From: Turritopsis dohrnii
Lineage: Eukaryota > Cnidaria > Hydrozoa > Anthoathecata > Oceaniidae
DNA length: 64,000 nt
Assembly: GCA_027922465.2 (NCBI GenBank)
Contig: BQMF02000046.1
Location: 1,302,001 to 1,366,000, forward strand
Direction: 5' to 3'
Position numbers and translations under genes: made by a program. The notes beneath the pieces were generated by a model that saw only the letters and a program-made list of their open reading frames with translations, made no database searches and was not told the origin of the DNA. Below, one piece after another: positions 21,843 through 33,111 of this stretch. How positions within the stretch are numbered: the first letter of the stretch is position 1; each line of letters begins with the position of its first letter.

Positions 21843-24800
21843 GAGGAGTGTTTATATGGAGGCGGGCTGGTCTAGTTACACCAGGGATATGTTAAAGCGT
21901 AGCTGGATGCACAGCGATAGATTTTGCTATGTTCTATGTGTGTTGTCAGGAATTTCAGGAATGTATGTGATTGTTTTTTTTCGCCAATTAAATTGCTTGA
22001 AAGCGTATTTTCAACCAATGAAAATACGTGAAATAAATCGTGCAAACTTCTGTTTGACTTGTTTTTTATCCTAGCTATACGCGGAATAGTGTTCGAAGCT
22101 ACAAGATTTTGATTTGGGATTTTGATCAAGAGGAAAAAGTGTACAAGTGAACTGGGTAATATGCTCAGCATCTTAAAAATTACCCAAACGTTAGCTTATA
22201 TATATTTAGAACGCCTGCTTTGAAAAAAAACATGTTTTATTTTGAGGGAAATAATTTATTTGGTAAAGAAGGTCGTTGAAAAATGCAGTACAATACTGAT
22301 GTGGACCTACTGCATGTATATACAAATATAAACATAACACTTGAGAAAGATTTTTAATAAATCGAAATATTGTGAAAATTTCTTGTGTGTTTTTTTTGTC
22401 TTATATATAAATATAAACGTATAAAAGGATGAAAGAAGAAAACTATTTTTCGTTGAACTTTAAGTTTCTTCCTTCACGGATTCATCAGCTAACTGAAGTG
22501 GTTTTAAAATAAAGTAAAATTGCTCCTGACTATTATTCAATGATATCCGCACACAATGTACCTCTCCAATTGCAGCGCAAAGTTGAATAATATATATCTA
22601 GACTGCACATTGGTTTCTTGCTCCTGACTGTCGAGCACTTTCAGAGAAGAGAAATGTATGCTAATATAAATGAACTAAAATTCCTCTCTGATAATTAACT
22701 ACCTTAAGGGAAGAAATTTTGGCAGGGAGAAATTTTGGATTGCTTCAAAAACCGCCAAAATTTCTTCCCCCAAAAATTTCTTCCCTTAAGGTAGTAGGAG
22801 TTAAAATACTTAGAGAATGCAAATATAAAAACATGGGGAAAAACAAAAAATAAAAAAAAACCCCTGAAAATCTAAAAAGCTGAAAAAATGACCAAGAACA
22901 GAAGGATTAAAAATTTAGAGCCTAGATTAGCATGCCTAACAAGACAAAAAGAACCAAAGGTTTAGAGTAATGATGTGTAGTTCTCAAAGGGAAAAATTGA
23001 ACATAATAATAAAAAAGTTTCTGAATTTTTTTATCTTCTTCCATGCAGCATGCTCAAAATATATTTATATAATATAAAATAAATTAATTAGATAACTATA
23101 TATACTAAATAAAATAGACAATGTATATGTAAAATGCAATGAAATAATACTAAACAGTACGATATACAAGAAGACATACTACATTTCTTAGAATATAACC
23201 ACATTTTTTTAGGCACAGCAAAAATGGGTTTGAAACCATGTGTTTATTTGTTCATTAAAGGAAGTGACGGTTAATAGCATTTTTCTTATTTTTTACATAA
23301 GAATATATTTTCTGTAATGTGCAGGCAATTTGTCTCAACACAAAAGTATATATTCACCCATAACTGAAAAATAAAACATCCAAAATCAGCATTTTTGTCT
23401 CTTTGATAACACTTTTTCAGCAATAATATTGAAGTCTATTCTCTCTCTTACACGTCATCTTGTATTTTCATGCATTGCCAGTTATCATATCTGACTTGAC
23501 AACAATTAACTTTCTTTTATAGAACATATCGTTCTAAGCTGGGATTATCAACACAGCCACTGCGCACTATTTGCTTGCAAAAGATTGTTTATTGGACAAA
23601 CAGTCTTCAATTCCATCCAAGTAAAATAACAATGACTTTAGCTTGATGATTGAAGGAATGCATTGAAATGCAGATATATAAACTTCAATAAAAGGGGTAG
23701 CTACATATCTACCCTACCATTCTGCACTTAAATTATTAGAGAATTCAAATCAAAGAATAATTACAATATCAAGTCAGGAATTTTTATCATTGATTTATAT
23801 AAGCAGGAACATTAATCACCAGTAATTCTAATATTTTCAAAACTCTGCTATATCTGTTTTTGTCCCTGACACAGTCATTGTCTTCTCTTGCCACTCATTT
23901 AAGTATTTTAGAAAGACATTTGTTTGTATTTTTTTTAAATTCATGCACAATCTAAAAACATGACTGCATATTTCATATAGATAAAAGCTTACTACTTCAT
24001 GTCTACATACATCTTAACACATCTACATCTGAAAATGCAAAGTCATATGAAAATAGAAAACATAGTAAGGAAAACTGAAGCAGCCAGTGACACACTACAA
24101 CACACTCAGCCATAACCTAATCACAGTGAAACGAAGCGATTTCTTGCACATAGTAGATATTCATACCGAGTTTTCGTTTGTTTTGAAATAGAAAATTTCT
24201 GCCATTTCATTACAGGTGTCCTTGCAGTTCAGAATAATATCACATGACATACAAGAATTTACTGAAAGTCACGTGATTAAAGTGACGGAAAAAGATATAG
24301 ACGAAAAGAAAATGGCGTAGATATATGCCCCAGAAAAATGAAAGTCGTGGGAGATCGTGGTCCTCCCTGATTCTATTTTCACCAGATTTGATAAATTTAA
24401 TGCTTTATCTTGCCTTGACAATTAGCAGGATATCAGGGAATTCCTCCTTCCATCGATATAACACCAACAGATTTCGCTCTGTGCGAGGCTATAAATGGCT
24501 GTTTATCATCCTTATAAGGCAGAATACAATTTAAGTCTTGTTTAAAAGTCTAAAAGCTTCTTTGACAAAAGTCTATCTGAACTGAGATTGTACAGAAAAC
24601 GTATAGATGAAGTAAAAAGTGGCTTTTTGTGACTTATCATTTTGATCGCTTCATGCCGCTTAGCCGCCATTTTTGACAACACACATAGGACCGTCTTTGT
24701 TTTCTTAAAACAAAAGAAATTCAATGAACATTTTTGTTTGTCGAATCTCGCTCTGCATCCAGCTACGCTTTAACATATCCCTGGTTACACGGGCTCGCTT
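21843..24800. repeat. inverted arms enclosing 2.7 kb
   Basis: The left arm (about 21843-21960, containing CCAGGGATATGTTAAAGCGT) is mirrored by the right arm (about 24660-24800, containing ACGCTTTAACATATCCCTGG). A 30-40 base core is nearly identical and the rest diverged; the inner edges also match (CTATGTGTGTTGTCA against TGACAACACACATAG). This may be the ends of a large non-autonomous transposon. The enclosed sequence has no recognisable gene apart from the hairpin at 22699-22794. Confidence 0.6.
22699..22794. repeat. short foldback hairpin
   Basis: CTACCTTAAGGGAAGAAATT at the left is mirrored by AATTTCTTCCCTTAAGGTAG at the right. In between are further GCCAAAATTTCTTCCC half-repeats that can also fold. 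Its size (96 bp) and TTAA motifs suggest a minimal MITE remnant. Confidence 0.75.
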
Positions 24801-24836
24801 GCTTAGTCGAGACTTCGCTTATATTAAGGGGTTGTT

Positions 24837-25461
24837 TATATGGAGAATTTTCATCCCGGGTTGAAATTTCATCTCGGTACCGGGCTGGAATATAAGAGCA
24901 TTTATATAGATACGTTCAGCCGGGTGTTATGAAAAAAAACTATTCAGTCAAAAAATTATGACGAATTTCTTTAATTTTTCGAGAGCACTAGTGCATACCT
25001 TTTTATAAGATCTTTTTCAAATTTATGTATTTTTGAATTGCATTTTTCTTCATCAGATGAAAACTTAGGTGATGTAAAATATTTTATGTCATTCGAATAG
25101 ATACCAGTCATATGGCTTTCCTTCTGTTTATACTTGTCAACGTTATAATCCTTATTGTATTTTTGATTTTTGATTTACTTTTTTGCTCAAACAAAGCAGT
25201 AAAGTGTGAATTTTTTCAGGTGTGAAAAAAATTTCACACCTGCGCTGAACTCAGCCCGGGCTGGAAATTCTATTTCGGCAGAGCCTTGCCGAGATGGGAT
25301 TTCCAGCCCGGGCTGAGTTCAGCCCGGATGTGAAATTTCTTTCATGTAAACGCAACCTTTTGATTACAAGTGTTTCAGTTAAACTATGGGTTGGATCTCC
25401 AGCCCGGCTACACGTGGAAAATTTCATCCCGGGATGAAAATTCTCCATATAAACAGCCCCT
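24837..25461. mobile_element. foldback MITE, AGGGGNTGTTTATATGG ends
   Basis: The left end starts AGGGGTTGTTTATATGGAGA and the right end is its near-perfect mirror (AGGGGCTGTTTATATGGAGA). Inverted identity continues through TTTTCATCCCGG for about 33 bases. An inner palindromic core (about 25218-25340) pairs GAACTCAGCCCGGGCTGG with CCAGCCCGGGCTGAGTTC, with a GGCAGAGCCTTGCC loop stem. It has no coding capacity. The target duplication is unclear. It lies just outside the right arm of the 21.8-24.8 kb inverted pair. Confidence 0.8.
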
Positions 25462-26899
25462 AAGAAATACATGTTTTTATTCGAATGTGTTGATATGAAA
25501 AGCGAACCAACCCGCTTAACCGAGATCTCGGTTCAATTTGCCGAGATCTCGTTTCATTTGGATGACATTTTCCATGTAAACATCTACAAACGGGATAGCC
25601 CAGCTGAGCAGTTAATTTCAAAGCATGCACATAAAATTTGATAAACAAAAATTAAAAAGGTGAGGCAGCTCGCTTCCACATAATCACCCCTCACCTACCA
25701 CTTTTGGTATTTTACAGTTTAAATGTTTATTTCGACACAAGAAACAAGACAAGGAACGTATGGATGAATTCTATAAAAGACGGGTACTTTCACTTCAAAC
25801 TTGTACTTTACATATTCAAAGCTCGTAAATATTTCTATTCTATATGAACTAAAATATTCGTATCTTTATTGAAGTACGAACATTATCGTCAATACATCAC
25901 TATTCAATAATCTACTGTTCCAAGCGAACCCACTTACACATTGAACGTCTCTTTGACATTTAAACAGCAGGCATGATGATCAACCAATCAAACTGGGCGT
26001 AGTCAATCAATGCAAACCAGAAAGAAGGAAAGGGTTAACTTCAAGATGTATTCTACATTTGGTCAAATGACCGGTGAGTCTCTAAAGACCTTTGAATAAA
26101 ATTTGTAGTGCAAAGGTGGTAAAATTGCAAATATAAACATAAGGTTCATCTATCACTTTCGCTTTAATCAAGTTAACTTGATGTTAATGTTCGCTGAAAA
26201 GAAAAAAAAAAGCGTTCTAAGACTAGATCCACTTGAGGCTCAAAGGTCGAGAAAACGCAATCCTTACCATTAAAAATTTAAGTACGAGTGAATGAAAAAA
26301 AGAATATGAATACAATAGCACGAATAAAAAGTGTGACGGAAATACTACATTTCAGATGGAAATGGCAATTTAAAAAGCAATTTCATTATGATCTTTTGAT
26401 GGTTTTATGTAATATTAGAAGTGTCAGCAAAAATAATAATGCATATTTTCTTTATTTCGAGCCATACAGTTGTTTATTGGAATTTTTCATTTGAGATTGT
26501 GTTTGACATACGAATGACTAAAAATGATGACTACAGAAGAAGTAGCAATTTTCTGAAACAATTTACAGACCCACAAGATGTTTTGTTTAGAAGAAGCGAA
26601 TCAAGTTCAATTTTAAACTATTTCAACTAATTCCTGTTTTTTAATAAATGCCGCTTTTAAAGATGCGGCGTTTATTACAGGGCGGCGTTTATCAGGCGTC
26701 TATTTGAGAAAATACGGTATCCTCTTTTTTTTCAAATACAATTTGATTTTCAACAATGACCTTCAACTTTTCATCGTATGAATTTTCACTGAATATTGGC
26801 TTGATAGTTTTCCAGAATCTTTTTGCTATCTTGCATCTCGAATCATTCGGGTATATCTATTACGCTGAATGCAATACTGATTCCAATTTTCAGAAGTGA
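25462..26899. other. no gene seen; CGGCGTTTAT repeat piece
   Basis: Short ORFs only. At about 26640-26715 tandem GGCGTTTAT motifs (GCGGCGTTTATTACAGG then GCGGCGTTTATCAGGCG) look like the end of an old dispersed repeat. At 25500-25570 a GAGATCTCG motif recurs inside AACCGAGATCTCGGTT. Confidence 0.4.
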
Positions 26900-27150
26900 G
26901 ATTGCCGTTGTACACATTCCTTGATCGTATCATAATTTCTTGTCGTTGACTATATTATTGAGGTTCAGATAATTTTTCATTTGATGTTGACTACTACCAG
27001 TTTCCAAATTAAAACCGCCCAAAGACATAACATTTTCATAAGAGTGATCTAATTTTGTCTCTTTTCTCAGAAAGATGTCCAAGTTTTTGTCAATAAACTG
27101 GGTAATTGGAACAAATTTATATCGTAGCAAGATTTTGTTTATATGTCCAA
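26900..27150 (-). pseudogene. LINE endonuclease fragment (CR1-like)
   Basis: The 66-codon minus ORF has SYENVMSLGGFNLE followed by QMKNYLNLNNIVND. This is the spacing of the GDFN motif and following helix in CR1/Jockey-type LINE endonucleases; here the catalytic Asp of GDFN is Gly. Flanking frames contain only weak remains. The clade is uncertain. Confidence 0.45.
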
Positions 27151-27372
27151 CACGTAGTTTCGAAGGCTGTTGAAGCCAGTAAAGATGTTAAAATTTCTTT
27201 CTAATAAAGTTAGCGAAGTTTTGTTCCAGATTTATTTACTGGAGTTCAAGTAAACTTTGTTAATGTTGTCATGCGGAATGTAGCATATATTTCTCTGTGC
27301 ACACATTTGTTTTAAAATGTCGCTAACTTTCTTCGCTTTTTTCGAAAATCTGTCATCTCTGACCAAGGATGA

Positions 27373-27396
27373 AATAATAATAATAATAATAATAAC
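27373..27396. repeat. AAT microsatellite
   Basis: Eight consecutive AAT/ATA triplets. Confidence 0.9.
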
Positions 27397-27537
27397 GAAT
27401 ATACTTCAGTATATCCAAATATGTACATTGGCTCTTCATCTGAATATTGCGTATATATGTGTGTGTGCATAATGTCAATATAAAATTTTAACGTAAATAA
27501 ACATTTTCTTTTTTTACATACTTAATTTTCTTGCGAA

Positions 27538-28240
27538 AACCCCAGGAACGGACGGACTCCCAAGAATATTACATCCACTTTGGCACATCCTTGAGCAAGA
27601 TCTTACAAGTAACTACAACGATGTCCTACTCATACAACATTTCCTTACAGATTCATCTAAGCTGGCTGTAATAACCCTACTACCAAAAAAGGCAGATCTC
27701 GAGGACCTGAAAAATTGACACCCAATCTCCTTTTTAAACGTGGAAAACAAAATCGTCACAAAAGCAATAACAAATCGACTGAAAGCAACTCTCAAGCTTG
27801 TCATAGGACCAAATCAAATGTGTTCCGTGCCTGGCAGAGAAATCACCCACAACCTACTTCTTATTAGGAACACGATCGCTACCATACAGGTCAAAGGCAA
27901 AAGGGTCTTTGCACTTTCAATCGATCAAGGAAAGACAGTCGACCGGGATTTCCTGCTGAAGGTAATCCGCGCCTTTCGATACCCGAAAGACTTTATCAAA
28001 GTGCTGACCTTACTACTGAACAACACCAAAGCACGCACAACAGACAACGGACACATATCAGAAATCTTCATACAAGAGCGTGGAGTAAGACAGGCTGGTC
28101 CGATGGCCTTGCCCCTCTACGCAATACAAAAGTGAAGTACTCGCCATCCTCCTGGAAAATTACACCATTACAGGTATCAACCTCCCAGGAGTAAACCTGC
28201 GCTACACTCGCAATTCGCAGGTGATACTACAATCCTGGTA
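27538..28240 (+). pseudogene. LINE reverse transcriptase fragment (L1/Tx1-like)
   Basis: The conserved order PGTDGL, AVITLLPKK, HPISFLNVENK, ALSIDQGKTVDR and QERGVRQAGP is that of L1/Tx1-type LINE reverse transcriptase. A stop (TGA at about 27717) interrupts before HPIS, and frames shift after 28130. The catalytic box near 28208 reads FAGD instead of F/Y-A-D-D. The segment is therefore dead. No endonuclease, RNase H-like region or 3' tail of the same copy is recognisable. Confidence 0.8.
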
Positions 28241-28699
28241 ACCAAACCAAATCATGTGTCTGCCAATCATTCAAAATCTCAGAACACTACGGCTCAGCAG
28301 CTCGAGATAATTAAATCTAGCTAAGACTGTCTTAAGCCTTTGTCTTTGGCCTACTAAGACACGATCCATTCACACTGCCGTACGGGATAGAATGGAGGCA
28401 GCACATCAAAATCCTAAAGGGTTATCTTCACCAACAATGAGACGATGGTGTTCGTGCTGAATTGGATAAGAGCAATGACTTCATACGAGGCTTAGCTTAA
28501 AAGTGTGTGAACACTTCCTGAATCAGAGATGTTTATTTTAAATACTTGAATTTAATTTTATAAATTGTCATTCTTAGCCCTACCCTTTTTTGAAAATAAC
28601 TCATTTTTTCCTAATTTGAAATGCTGTGAAATGGTTTTTGATTAGATAGTTATTTGTTTATATTGCTTACTATTCTACGGAAGCCGGGAGGGGTCAATC

Positions 28700-29080
28700 T
28701 GAAAAAATATTTCAAATCCAAAAAAATATTTCAAATCCAAAAATTTATTTCGAATCCAAAAAAAAAAATTCAAATCCGAAAATTTATTTCGTTTTCGAAT
28801 CCAAAAAAATATTTCAAATCCAAAAAAATATTTCAAATCCAAAAAAATATTTCAAATCCAAAAAAATATTTCAAATCCAAAAAAATATTTCAAATCCAAA
28901 AAAATATTTCAAATCCAAAAAAATATTTCAAATCCAAAAAAATATTTCAAATCCAAAAAAATATTTCAAATCCAAAAATTTATTTCGAATCCAAAAAAAA
29001 AAAATTCAAATCCGAAAATTTATTTCGTTTTCGAATCCAAAAAAATATTTCAAAATCCAGAAATAAATCTTAAATCCAGA
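28700..29080. repeat. 18-bp satellite array in element A
   Basis: About twenty units of AAAAAATATTTCAAATCC, with two variant blocks (AAATTTATTTCGAATCC types). ORFs across it encode KYFKSKKIFQIQ-type repeats and are artefacts of the satellite. Confidence 0.95.
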
Positions 29081-29158
29081 AATATATTTTGAAGTACTTT
29101 TTGCAGAGTCCGGTGCCGTCATTTTCGATAGATATAATTCTCGTGAAGCAACAAATAT

Positions 29159-29330
29159 GGCGGGGCGTTTTTGTACCTCGTGTGGGAAAAAGATTTCAGA
29201 CTTGATGCTTTTTGTGCATTTTGCGGGGCAAAAAGGACAGTAAATGATGATGAAAACAAAGAAAAACGATAAACTGTTGCTGACTCTGATGGATTTCCAA
29301 ACTAAGAAAACAGAAGGTTTTACCCTTTCA
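29159..29330 (+). pseudogene. zinc-ribbon-like coding remnant inside element A
   Basis: An ATG in good context (ATATGGCGGGG) starts RFCTSCGKKIS. After a one-base frame change LDAFCAFCGAKRT follows, giving two CxxC pairs as in a zinc ribbon. Stops follow within about 25 codons, so it is broken or is only a first exon. Frequent association of such a ribbon with transposon proteins is plausible but not shown here. Confidence 0.45.
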
Positions 29331-30570
29331 AATTCCATTATGATGTATACTGTTTTGATTTTTGCTGAGTGGATTACATTAGAAATAATCAAGGTCAATT
29401 TTTTTCTGTATATCTTACTACCCCAGACAAAGGGTAAAGCCTAATACGCTACATTTCCAAGTAGCAATAAGAATTCAAAATCTCAAGGACCAATTAACAA
29501 AATTTTGTGGTGTAAAAGTGGTCTGATCATTGCAAATAATGATGATGTTGTGTTGACCAGTTGTTCGGTTTGTTGTGTGGAAATAAACTCTTCCTTGTGT
29601 GAGTGGTTCAAAAAACACAAAAGGCTAAATAAAAATGGCTGAAACGTTGTAGCAAAAGGAATGGATAAGAAATACGTATGGATATCGTATGGATATTCCT
29701 AGCACACAACACAGCTGTTGAGCGCATTTTATGATGCTCAGTCAACAAATAACTTTTGTGTGCTTTGAAAAGTTTAGAAGCCTTACTTCTAGAATATAAG
29801 AGATTGTCAAAAAGGTCAACAAACAATATATTCCCATCCACAACTTACGTTAATAGCATGAAGGTATTGGTTTCCCAGAAACAAACCTCAAAGCAAAGCC
29901 TTCCCGGGGAAAGGGGAAAAATGTCTACTTAACTCTAACTAAGAATGACAACTTTGCATTTTGGTAAGCAGTCCATGTAGAAAAGCCATAATTTGAAAAT
30001 TTTTTTGCTCGCGCATTCAAGGTGTTATGTGAGTGAATTCTACTTGGGAAATCTGATGTAAGTGAGCCAAATTGCACTTTTTGTATGACCCTGTAGGAGG
30101 TTTCATCGAGTTACGGCAGCCGAAATGCATCTCTCTGTTAGTATTTTGATGACAATATTTGATCTTGCCCAATGAGCTCCGTTCCACAAAAAGCTACACT
30201 CCGCAATCATTACCAAAATTGACGCAAAACATTGAAATTTTTTTTTGGTCCCGACAAATTCTTGTTTTCATGAAGAAACTAAGCGTAAGACTTACCGACA
30301 AAGAATCGACGTTACCGGGACCGATACAATACCAACAACGGACCCTATAAATCCTCAAAATACGACGTTTTAGCTATTGGGACCGCTTTCGGACCCGATT
30401 TTTCCTCACGTAAGTGCGAAATTGTCCCGATAATTTGGCAATTAAACTTTAACCACACCACACGTTCAAATAGCACAGTCACAATTACGAGGTTTCAATG
30501 ATACATTCAAAATATTTCCGGATATGAAATAAATTTCAAGATTTGTAAAATTTTTCTGCATTGGACAAAT

Positions 30571-30896
30571 GTGACGATTTGAGGGAAAATCATAACAAGT
30601 GATATTACTGATAAATTGATTAGTAATTTATCAGAAATTTATCAGTAATAATCAGTAATACTGATAATTAGTCAGTAATTCGTTCGATTTATCAGTTCGA
30701 TGAATCAGTAATACTGATAAATTACTGATTATTTATCAGTATTTACCGATTATTTTATCAGTAATTACTGATTCATCGAACAAATTACTGATAAATCGAA
30801 CGAATTACTGATTAAATCTATTGTTTTCTAATCAGTAATTTACTGATACATTTATCAGAAATTATCACTTGTTATGATTTTCCCTCAAACCGTCAC
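30571..30896. mobile_element. nested foldback with TACTGATAAAT microrepeats
   Basis: The ends GTGACGATTTGAGGGAAAAT and ATTTTCCCTCAAACCGTCAC are inverted for about 33 bases. The interior is made of TACTGATAAATTACTGA-type palindromic microrepeats. AAAT flanks both sides, a possible 4-bp duplication. It is non-coding. Confidence 0.75.
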
Positions 30897-31411
30897 AAAT
30901 ATTTCTGCATTTGAAAAATATTTCTGCATTTGATAAACATTCTTTGAGATTTTAAATACATTCTTAGATTTGAAAATATATTCTTGGTTTTGATTAAAAT
31001 ACATTTCTACATAACGAAATACATTTTAGAGATTTGAAATATATTTTTGGATTTGAAACATTTTTTCAGATTGACCCTTCCCGGCTTCGGTACTATTCAG
31101 TTGTTAGATGAGAAGCATTTAGGACATATATTTTTAGCTATACCCATAGTAACTTCTCAGTCACTTTTTTAACTCCTCAGCAAGAATTGTAAGTGAAACC
31201 TTATCATTTGACCATGAACATCTTCATCCATATTAAGTTCAAAATAACTTATTTTATTCTATTAAATTCAATTACACTCTGCCCTAAGTACATTTGTATT
31301 TAAGTATCAGGGTGATGGCTGTTAAACCAATTGTATATATGAGAGAAATTTTTCTTGTGGTTATCAATGTACACAATAACTGATAAAATCGAAACTTTGG
31401 GAAGATATACA

Positions 31412-33107
31412 GTCTTGTTTCTTGTTTGAACACATAACGCGGGTTCATTGATGCTAAAGTCGCTAAAAGTGACTCGAATGAAAACGCCCATAACTTTCTT
31501 AAAAAAAACTGACAGCTCAACAAAATAACTTGTGACTGAAAGCTAAATGATATAGCTAGGCAATAAAAGTAATTTTAAAGGGTTTCTAATGCTGAATTTT
31601 TGGGAATAAGGGGATGAATAAGTAAGATTTTGACAGTTTAATAGTTGACAGTTTGGCACGTCGTACAATATCTTTACATAAATTCCTGGTTACAAATTTT
31701 TGATTTCGGTGATCCTTGGTTATACCAATTTACCAAATAAATTTAAGTCTACATCATACAAACATTTTGAAATGAGTTTCAAAACATTTTACTGCGTTAG
31801 GTCATGACTCATCAAAAACGAAAAAATTGTTGTCAAGACCGAAAAAATCCAATGCGCAATGGAATGGCTTCTTTTCTTCTGCCGATTCTGATCTGAACGA
31901 ATGTGCCTTACCAAAAAAGCCCCTGAAAAACACAAAAACTAAACATTCACCTACAGATTTAACAAAATTTTTAAGAGATGTAAAATAAGTTTTTGTAGCC
32001 ATAGCAACCCATTGTTTTCTGGCTAAATTTCGAAGAATTCTATTGTATAAATTCTCATCAAATTAATCATCTCAAAACGCTGTTAAATTGTTTTAAGTAA
32101 AACTAGCTAGTAGCTTTCGCTATGAGGGCGCCCGTGATTGCATTTCCGTTAATACCACTATATCGGCATAAAATACATTGAAAAAAGTGACGAACCTTTC
32201 GGTGGATGAAAATTTATTCCGTCACATTGCTTGCCGCCAATAAGTTGACATTTAATAAAGGATCAACTAGAATGAAATTAATTTTAGAAGGAGAACAGAG
32301 GTCAAAAATGTTTTTTGCATAAATCTTTGCCAAGTCACATAAGAAATCATTAAATGACACTAAAGCTTCCCAAAATGTATGAAAAATGCATAAAAAGAAC
32401 TAATTTCTTCCAACAGTCACCGCCATTTGCATTTCGCAATGACGTCACGTGGTGAATGGAGAAAGTTAAGTGTATTAACCCTAACTCTTTGTTTGAATTA
32501 AAATTATTTTGATCACAGCCTTCATTCAGTATCGGAGGTACCAACAAAAATTTAAACTTGTCAAAAAAATGAGTATATCATTTATTTGTGTTAGTTTTTC
32601 ATTAAATATGTCGAATATTTCTTTCGTAGTTCACATACACGCGGTCGCTTAATATTCATAAATGATGTTTTTATTCAAAGTAGAGAGTCGCAAAAGAAAG
32701 TGTTCTCCGTTATTGCAAAGAGGAATCAAAGCTAAGTCAAAGGCATTGTCTATTAGAATTAATATTACGTATTACGTAAACATGGGGTTAAGCAACTATT
32801 TAATATGACACTTATAACATGGAGTTTTAATTTTATTCATAAATTTTCCTCTTAAGTTTTTGAATAACAAAAAAAAAACAGAAAACAGATAAGCTATCAT
32901 TTAATAAATTCTTTCCTAACTGTTTTAATAACCGCATTCACCGTCGCTATTGATCATGTTATTGTCTAGGAACTATGTTAAGGAAATCGGATTAAAATTG
33001 GAGAAAAGGAAAAACGGTCGTGGAGACTTTCTATACTTTGATCTTTATAGAATTAACTATTTTTATTTATTAACCCTTATTATGCATATTAACCTTTATG
33101 ATGCATA
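31412..33107. other. no gene seen
   Basis: Only short ORFs with no recognisable domain; AT-rich and without visible repeat borders. Confidence 0.4.
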
Positions 33108-33111
33108 TTAA

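Larger units (their letters stand above)
28676..31092. mobile_element. TACGGAAGC-TIR element A, 6-bp TSD CTATTC
   Basis: The left end TACGGAAGCCGGGAGGGG mirrors the right end (reverse complement TACCGAAGCCGGGAAGGG). Inverted identity continues through TCAATCTGAAAAAAT. Perfect CTATTC duplications flank it (28670-28675, 31093-31098). Copy 2 of the surrounding repeat has a single CTATTC with no insert at about 36353, a direct empty-site comparison. An 18-bp satellite (AAAAAATATTTCAAATCC) fills 28700-29080; related inverted units lie near the right end (about 30895-31070). The middle carries a short zinc-ribbon-like reading frame and a nested foldback (30571-30896). No transposase is recognised. 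Confidence 0.85.
28530..31411. repeat. dispersed TIR repeat, copy 3, split by TIR element A
   Basis: Sequence before 28675 (AATACTTGAATTTAATTTTA and CCTAATTTGAAATG) and after 31093 (TAGTAACTTCTCAGTCAC to TTTGGGAAGATATACAG) matches consecutive parts of copies 1 and 2. This copy lacks the left two thirds. The 2.4-kb element A at 28676-31092 separates the two pieces. Confidence 0.7.

Noticed and set aside
28654..29073. 139-codon ORF with KYFKSKKIFQIQ repeats
   Set aside because: It is the translation of the 18-bp satellite; all units are in frame because 18 is divisible by 3.
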